DNA from: JAOABV01 sp039801465
GTDB lineage: Bacteria > Hydrothermota > Tepidihabitantia > Tepidihabitantales > CAIPLT01
Reading direction: 5' to 3'
Assembly: GCA_039801465.1 (NCBI GenBank)
Contig: JBDRUT010000009.1
Coordinates: 22,696-86,695, forward strand
DNA length: 64,000 nt
The notes under the pieces are model-generated. The model had not been told where the DNA came from, searched no databases, and saw only the letters and a program-made list of their open reading frames with translations. Within the stretch, counting starts at the first letter, position 1. Every line of letters starts with the position of its first letter. The position numbers were made by a program, and so were the translations under genes. This document shows, one piece after another, positions 59,660 to 64,000 of the stretch.

Positions 59660-60619
59660 ATGCCAGCAAATTTAACACCACAATATCTTGAAGCAGAAAA
59701 ACGATTTCGCAATGCAAAAACTACAGAAGAGAAAATTGTCTATCTTCAAGAAATGCTGGCTTTGATTCCTAAACACAAAGGCACAGAAAAACTTCAAGCC
59801 GAAATCAAGTCTCGGTTATCAAAATTAAGAAAAGAGCAAAATCAGAAGTCCCAAATCCGACGGGCAGTTTGGTATCATATTGAAAAACAAGGCGCGGGCC
59901 AAGTTGCTGTATTCGGTGCACCTAATGTCGGAAAATCATCCATTGTAAAAGTACTAACCAATGCATCAACTGAAGTTGCTCCATATCCTTTTACAACGAC
60001 AACGCCAATAGCCGGAATGATGATCTACGAAGATATTCAAATCCAATTAATTGATTGTCCACCATTAACTGAAGATAGTCCACCTTGGTATTTTCATATC
60101 TTAAGAAGTGCTGATTCTAATGTCTTTGTCATTGACACGGTCGATGATAATTTAGTTGAATCTACTGAAATCTGTCTTAAACGGCTTAGAGATACAAATA
60201 TTCTACCGAGTCCGGATTCGCAAATTCCAGCGAAACCGATGATTGTGGTGGCTAATAAGACTGATGAACCTAATGCTTTATTAGGTATTGAAATTATCAA
60301 GGAGATGATAAGTGATTTACCAATCGTTCCGGTGTCAACCAAAACTTTTGAAGGATTAGAAGACCTAAAAGCAAAGATTTTCAAAAGTCTTGATATAATT
60401 CGCGTTTATACCAAACCACCGGGAAAACCACCGGATTTAACCGAACCTGTAATAATTAAAAAAGGTAGCACAATTTTGGATGCCGGTAAAACATTACATA
60501 AAGACTTTGCCCAAAATCTAAAATTTGCTCGGCTTTGGGATGGTGATAAATATCATGGTCAGCGTGTTGAACGCAACCATATCTTGAAAGACAAAGACAT
60601 CGTCGAATTTCATATATAA
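59660..60619 (+). CDS. DRG-like GTPase with C-terminal TGS domain
   Basis: The 319-residue protein has a helical N-terminus (about 1-75), then a G domain: G1 GAPNVGKSS, switch region YPFTTTTP, G3 DCPP where DxPG is usual, G4 ANKTDE. Residues about 255-319 form a TGS domain (PVIIKKGSTILDAGKTLHKDF, ILKDKDIVEFHI). This layout resembles archaeal/eukaryotic DRG GTPases and bacterial Obg relatives, suggesting a ribosome-associated role. The Pro in place of Gly in G3 (DCPP) is unusual and may lower hydrolysis. It stands alone with its own leaderless-type promoter. Confidence 0.85.
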   Translation: MPANLTPQYLEAEKRFRNAKTTEEKIVYLQEMLALIPKHKGTEKLQAEIKSRLSKLRKEQNQKSQIRRAVWYHIEKQGAGQVAVFGAPNVGKSSIVKVLTNASTEVAPYPFTTTTPIAGMMIYEDIQIQLIDCPPLTEDSPPWYFHILRSADSNVFVIDTVDDNLVESTEICLKRLRDTNILPSPDSQIPAKPMIVVANKTDEPNALLGIEIIKEMISDLPIVPVSTKTFEGLEDLKAKIFKSLDIIRVYTKPPGKPPDLTEPVIIKKGSTILDAGKTLHKDFAQNLKFARLWDGDKYHGQRVERNHILKDKDIVEFHI

Positions 60620-60691
60620 AATCTATCATAGTTATCTAACACAAAAATAAAATCAATTATAGAATATTAAGATTCTCTTATCTCTCACTGC

Positions 60692-60720
60692 TTGACTTTA
60701 TCTGCATTTGCTAATATATT
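60692..60720 (+). promoter_or_regulatory. lptF-lptG promoter, leaderless type
   Basis: TTGACT (60692-60697), a 17-bp spacer and TATATT (60715-60720) end 6 nt before the GTG at 60727. The gap GAATCT has no ribosome site. Confidence 0.75.
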
Positions 60721-60726
60721 GAATCT

Positions 60727-62004
60727 GTGAAAATTATTTATCGGATGGTCTTACGAGATTTTATCGGACCATTTGTCTTTGCAGTTATTGTACTAACTGC
60801 AGTACTTTTATTAGATAAGATTTTCCTTTTAGTTGACCTTTTGGTAAAAAAAGGTATTCCTTTCTTGGCAGTTGCCGAACTAATGCTCTACAGCACTCCA
60901 TTCGTTTTAGAGTTTGCGGTTCCGATGGGCATTCTAATTGCATCCGTTATGCTTTTTGGTCGCTTGGCTCAAGATAATGAACTGACCGCTATTCGTAGTG
61001 CTGGCATTAATCCGTTTCGGCTTTTAATTCCGTTAATTATCTTTACAACAATTTTGACAATTCTTATGACTCTATTTAATGGTTTTATTTTACCTGAAGC
61101 CAATCATCGAGCGCGCAATCTAATCAGTGATATTGCTCGCAAAAAACCCGCAGTAAGAATTTACGAAGGTGTCTTTTTAGATGATTTTCCTGGATATATA
61201 CTCTATATTGGTTCAATCGATGACCGCACAGGAAAAATAAGCGATGTTACTATCTGGGAAAAGAAAAATCCGGATGATATTCCGACTCTAATTAAATCTA
61301 AAACCGGTAAAATTTCTACGAGTCCAGATGAAAAATATTTCATTATTGAACTTGAATCTGGTGAAATCTCGGAATTGGTTGACCGAGAAAAATACCGTCA
61401 CTTGTCATTTGATTATTATGTTATCAATTTACCAATTGATGTTGAATTTATGCGCCGAGAAAGAAAATATCGCTCAGACCAGGAATTGGTGCATAGTGAT
61501 TTATATGCAAAAACCAAATCCCTAAAAAAAGAGATAAGAGATCTTAAAAAGGAGATAAAAAGTCTTAACCAAATCTCAGATATTAATTTAAGAAAATATC
61601 GACTTGATGATACACAAGCCAAACTTCGCTCGAGGATAGCAGAATATAATCAATTCGCAACTGAACTGGAAAAAAAATATGCCTTAGCCATTGCCTGTAT
61701 TGTCTTTTTATTTTGGGGTGCGGGTTTAGGTGGTTATATTAAACGAAGTGGACTGGGAGTAGGTTTTATTGTCGGTTTAGTTTTCTTTGCAGTATACTAT
61801 ATTCTAATTTTAGCCGGTGAAGAATTTGCTGAGGCCGGTCGGATAACACCGTTTATTGGAATGTGGTTTAGTAATTTAATTTTAATACCATTAGCAATTG
61901 AATTTACTGCGGTAACTTTCTTGGAATTCTCTTTTATTAAGAAAATATCTCAATATCTACCCAAATTTAATAAACCACAAACAAACACAAATGCAAATAT
62001 TTAA
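60727..62004 (+). CDS. lptF: LPS export permease LptF (YjgP family)
   Basis: LptF with LptG forms the membrane part of the LptB2FG transporter that extracts LPS from the inner membrane. The 425-residue protein has the family layout: membrane helices near 12-34, 48-75 and 95-118, a periplasmic beta-jelly-roll with a coiled-coil insert (KSLKKEIRDLKKEIKSLNQI, about 260-280), and three C-terminal helices. DNELTAIRSAGINPFRLL is the family's cytoplasmic coupling segment. It starts with GTG at 60727 and is followed 24 bp later by lptG. The coiled-coil insert is longer than in Escherichia coli. Confidence 0.9.
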   Translation: MKIIYRMVLRDFIGPFVFAVIVLTAVLLLDKIFLLVDLLVKKGIPFLAVAELMLYSTPFVLEFAVPMGILIASVMLFGRLAQDNELTAIRSAGINPFRLLIPLIIFTTILTILMTLFNGFILPEANHRARNLISDIARKKPAVRIYEGVFLDDFPGYILYIGSIDDRTGKISDVTIWEKKNPDDIPTLIKSKTGKISTSPDEKYFIIELESGEISELVDREKYRHLSFDYYVINLPIDVEFMRRERKYRSDQELVHSDLYAKTKSLKKEIRDLKKEIKSLNQISDINLRKYRLDDTQAKLRSRIAEYNQFATELEKKYALAIACIVFLFWGAGLGGYIKRSGLGVGFIVGLVFFAVYYILILAGEEFAEAGRITPFIGMWFSNLILIPLAIEFTAVTFLEFSFIKKISQYLPKFNKPQTNTNANI

Positions 62005-62028
62005 TCTCTATATGATAAAAATATATTA

Positions 62029-63105
62029 ATGAAAGTAATCGACCGTTTTCTCATAAAAGAATTTATCAAATATACATTTTTAGCGACAATTTCAGTTGTT
62101 GCCATTTATCAAATCATTGACCTATTTGAAGAATTACAATATTTTATTAATCGAAGAGCATCTGTATTTACTGTTCTTGAATATTATTTCTACAGCACAC
62201 CATCAGCAGTAAGTCTATTATTACCGGTTGGTACAATTCTTGCCTGTTTTTTTGTTTATGGTGTTTTGACCCGCGAGCGCGCAATGTATGTTTTCAAAAG
62301 TGCTGGAATAAATATCTTTCGGCTATTTTTACCAATGATAATTCTCGGATTATTACTTATAATATTTCAATTTTTTGCTTATGAGTTTATTACGATTCCT
62401 ATGAACCAAAAACTGGAGAAATTAAAACGAACCAAAATTGAACGACGGACCGAAGCGATTGTTCACAAATGGCATAATCTATTTGTAATGGGTGAAAACC
62501 GAACCGTATATTATATTAGAGAATATGAAAGTAACGGTATTATGTCAAACTTTATTATTGCCCAATTTGATGACAATGGCAAAGTCAAAGCACGATACGA
62601 TGGTACAAGAGCAATCTGGAAAGATAAATTATGGATTGCATATAAAATCGGTGAGAGAATCTTTTTAGAAGACAGCATCGAAAAATATACTTATTACGAC
62701 ACACTAATTCTCCCCATCAGGGAAAAACCAGTCAACTTTATTGAAGAAACCAGAACCATTGAAGAACTTAACATCTGGCAACTCTATCAATTCATCAGAC
62801 AATTAAAAAGAGCCGGTGTTGAAACTGCCAAACACGAAGTTGAGTTCCACTATCGGTTTGCACAAAGTTTTATTAGTTGTATCTTAATCATTTTAAGTTT
62901 ACCTCTGGCAGTGACATTAAGAAAAGGTGGCGTAATGTTCGGACTAGGATTGGGATTACTCTTCTCATTTATCTATTGGGGTTTAGTTCAAACAACCAAA
63001 GCCTATGGACAGGCAATGGTAATAAACCCTATGCTGTCCGCTTGGCTTCCTAATATTTTATTTTCAATAATTGTTGGCTATCTTATGATAAGGGTCAAAA
63101 AATAA
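62029..63105 (+). CDS. lptG: LPS export permease LptG (YjgQ family)
   Basis: The 358-residue partner of LptF has the same six-helix plus periplasmic-domain layout. It starts MKVIDRFLIKEFIKYTFLA, carries RERAMYVFKSAGINIFRLF as the coupling segment and ends with helices around LAVTLRKGGVMFGLGLGLLF. It is shorter than LptF and lacks the long coiled-coil, consistent with LptG. Cotranscription with lptF is likely. The pair shows that the cell makes LPS or a similar outer-membrane lipid. Confidence 0.9.
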   Translation: MKVIDRFLIKEFIKYTFLATISVVAIYQIIDLFEELQYFINRRASVFTVLEYYFYSTPSAVSLLLPVGTILACFFVYGVLTRERAMYVFKSAGINIFRLFLPMIILGLLLIIFQFFAYEFITIPMNQKLEKLKRTKIERRTEAIVHKWHNLFVMGENRTVYYIREYESNGIMSNFIIAQFDDNGKVKARYDGTRAIWKDKLWIAYKIGERIFLEDSIEKYTYYDTLILPIREKPVNFIEETRTIEELNIWQLYQFIRQLKRAGVETAKHEVEFHYRFAQSFISCILIILSLPLAVTLRKGGVMFGLGLGLLFSFIYWGLVQTTKAYGQAMVINPMLSAWLPNILFSIIVGYLMIRVKK

Positions 63106-63246
63106 TGGTAATCAGTCATTTTCTACCTGTTTGACTTACTGACTTTGTAACTCTAAATATTAATATCTATCCGATATCTTATGATAAGCGGTAAAAAATT
63201 AACTGAAAGAAATTTTCGAATTTTTACAAGAGACTTATCTGGCACA

Positions 63247-63342
63247 CTCGGTTGCCTTATATGCTGTCCTCTCGGCAAGCCCCTGGGCAGCCGAGGGGTA
63301 TGCCCCCTGGCTTGCCCCTCGGCTTGCCTTCTGGACTTCAGA
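63247..63342. repeat. Array of eight degenerate 12-bp units
   Basis: From 63247 the sequence splits into eight consecutive 12-bp units such as CTCGGTTGCCTT, CTGGCTTGCCCC and TCGGCTTGCCTT. The segment is GC-rich against an AT-rich background and contains inverted arms CTCGGC and GCCGAG. A reading frame on the minus strand crosses it but is only the 12-bp period translated as a four-residue pattern, with no ribosome site. The remainder of 63106-63519 shows no gene. Confidence 0.7.
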
Positions 63343-63519
63343 TAATACAATCTAATCCATTGGCTGATAGGCAATTAACTAAATTACCGATAATATAATC
63401 GAGTTGATTGTCTATTATACAAGGTACTCAGTAATCTACTAAACCCATCGGGTTGCTCAAGGGAATTTTTTGTTAGATCTCCATCTTTTACTTTGTATCA
63501 GACCATTAAAAATAAAAAA

Positions 63520-63538
63520 GCCGGGATTTTCTCCCGGC
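63520..63538 (-). terminator. Rho-independent terminator of the right-edge gene
   Basis: On the minus strand GCCGGGA and TCCCGGC form a 7-bp GC-rich stem with a 5-nt loop, followed by a run of six T (63514-63519) and more T-rich sequence. It lies 33 bp after the stop codon of the partial gene at 63572. Confidence 0.85.
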
Positions 63539-63571
63539 CTTGAATTTAATCTCGTTATCTCTTGTTGAAAA

Positions 63572-64000
63572 TTATTTCGCAATCAGTTTTATCTGCTTCT
63601 GATTTGTGTTATCGTTATACCTTAAGAAATATACGCCTTTTGCCAGTGTTTTTGATGAGAGTGTTTTTGTGTAAACTCCTGCATTGAGATATTCGTTCGT
63701 AACTGTTTTAACCAATCGTCCAGTTGCATCATAAAGTTTAATTGAAACTTTTGCCGAGATTGGAACTGTATAACTTATTGTTGTAAGTCCGATAAAAGGA
63801 TTTGGTCTTATATCAAGATTGAATTTTAATATCTCTATTGGGTTGCTTTGGATTGCTTGGGAAATATCGGATATTTGATTTGTGATATTTGATTTTCCTT
63901 CTGGGACATACTGCCAAAACTCGTTGAGTTTATTACCTTTTATGAGCCAGACCCTACTTCCCGCATAAGCAAGCGATGCTCCGGTTTTCGGCACTGATTT
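63572..64000 (-). CDS. C-terminal part of a secreted kelch/T9SS-tail protein (cut by window edge)
   Basis: The reading frame is open from the window edge to the TAA at 63572-63574, giving 142 residues. The first visible part (GASLAYAGSRVWLIKGNKLNEFWQY) is a kelch-like repeat. The end is a T9SS-like sorting tail: IRPNPFIGLTTISY, VSIKLYDATGRLVKTV and LAKGVYFLRYND with a Lys end. Both parts are closely related to the end of the giant protease at 50446-55785, which has AMAYAAGKIWLLVGNKQPDFW followed by the same tail type. It is therefore probably a second large secreted protein, possibly also a protease, but the catalytic region is outside the window. Confidence 0.85.
   Translation of the reverse strand, partial: KSVPKTGASLAYAGSRVWLIKGNKLNEFWQYVPEGKSNITNQISDISQAIQSNPIEILKFNLDIRPNPFIGLTTISYTVPISAKVSIKLYDATGRLVKTVTNEYLNAGVYTKTLSSKTLAKGVYFLRYNDNTNQKQIKLIAK

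Noticed and set aside
63153..63374. Minus-strand frame with an Arg/Pro/Gly-rich repeat
   Set aside because: It is the translated 12-bp array at 63247-63342, with no ribosome site or recognisable protein features.

Overview
The window is a low-GC stretch of a bacterial chromosome, densely packed with housekeeping genes and interrupted by one restriction-modification island and several large surface/secreted-protein genes. Several traits point to a diderm. LptF/LptG and a LapA/LapB-like pair imply LPS-type outer-membrane biogenesis. At least six proteins end in a Por/T9SS-like C-terminal tail (pattern NP..., GR, LxxGxYFxR, final K). Tail-bearing beta-propeller proteins, an ADP-forming acetyl-CoA synthetase and an adenosine-specific kinase family protein together fit an uncultured FCB-like or WOR-3-type candidate lineage. 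That placement is an inference; no rRNA gene is present to settle it.

Layout. 1-3815 (minus strand): N-terminal part of dnaB, then rpoZ, gmk, yicC, dtd and a secreted DJ-1/PfpI protein. 3816-4795: gene-free, with strong inverted repeats. 4796-11664: a defence island. It holds an HTH regulator with an 18-bp palindromic operator, a type III restriction subunit, a small Cys-rich protein, an unknown membrane-anchored protein and a type III-like methyltransferase on the minus strand, flanked by a convergent small gene related to the regulator's C-terminal domain. 11665-12469: gene-free repeats, including 18 units of a 12-bp repeat. 12470-19297: mutS, lapB-like, lapA, miaB, alr. 19298-26309: two duplicated cassettes, each a small secreted protein plus an LVIVD-type propeller protein with a sorting tail, with duplicated promoters. 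26929-33260: FAD/2Fe-2S oxidoreductase pair, purQ, ADP-forming acetyl-CoA synthetase and an acetyl-CoA hydrolase/transferase-GNAT fusion. 33537-37160: heterodimeric ABC exporter. 37715-44603: YVTN propeller protein, acyl-CoA synthetase, tmRNA, an FG-GAP-like secreted protein and an adenosine-specific kinase family protein. 44650-45237: five tRNAs (Glu, Gly, Cys, Leu, Lys in transcription order). 45503-50232: PpiD/SurA-like chaperone, purM, polX. 50446-55785: giant gingipain-like C25 protease. 56220-63105: dprA, obgE, coaD, rsmD, a TGS GTPase, lptF, lptG. The right edge holds the C-terminus of a second tail-bearing protein.

The most general new observation concerns promoters. At least nine genes have a recognisable -35/-10 pair whose -10 ends only 5-8 nt before the start codon, with no Shine-Dalgarno sequence, so their mRNAs should be leaderless. 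Other genes (rpoZ, lapA, the secreted cassettes, the adenosine kinase homologue) have strong AGGAGG sites, so two initiation modes appear to coexist. The least explained parts are the two unknown genes inside the restriction operon, the dispersed 12-bp-period palindromic arrays between genes, and a 147-nt nested-stem structure at 4327-4473.
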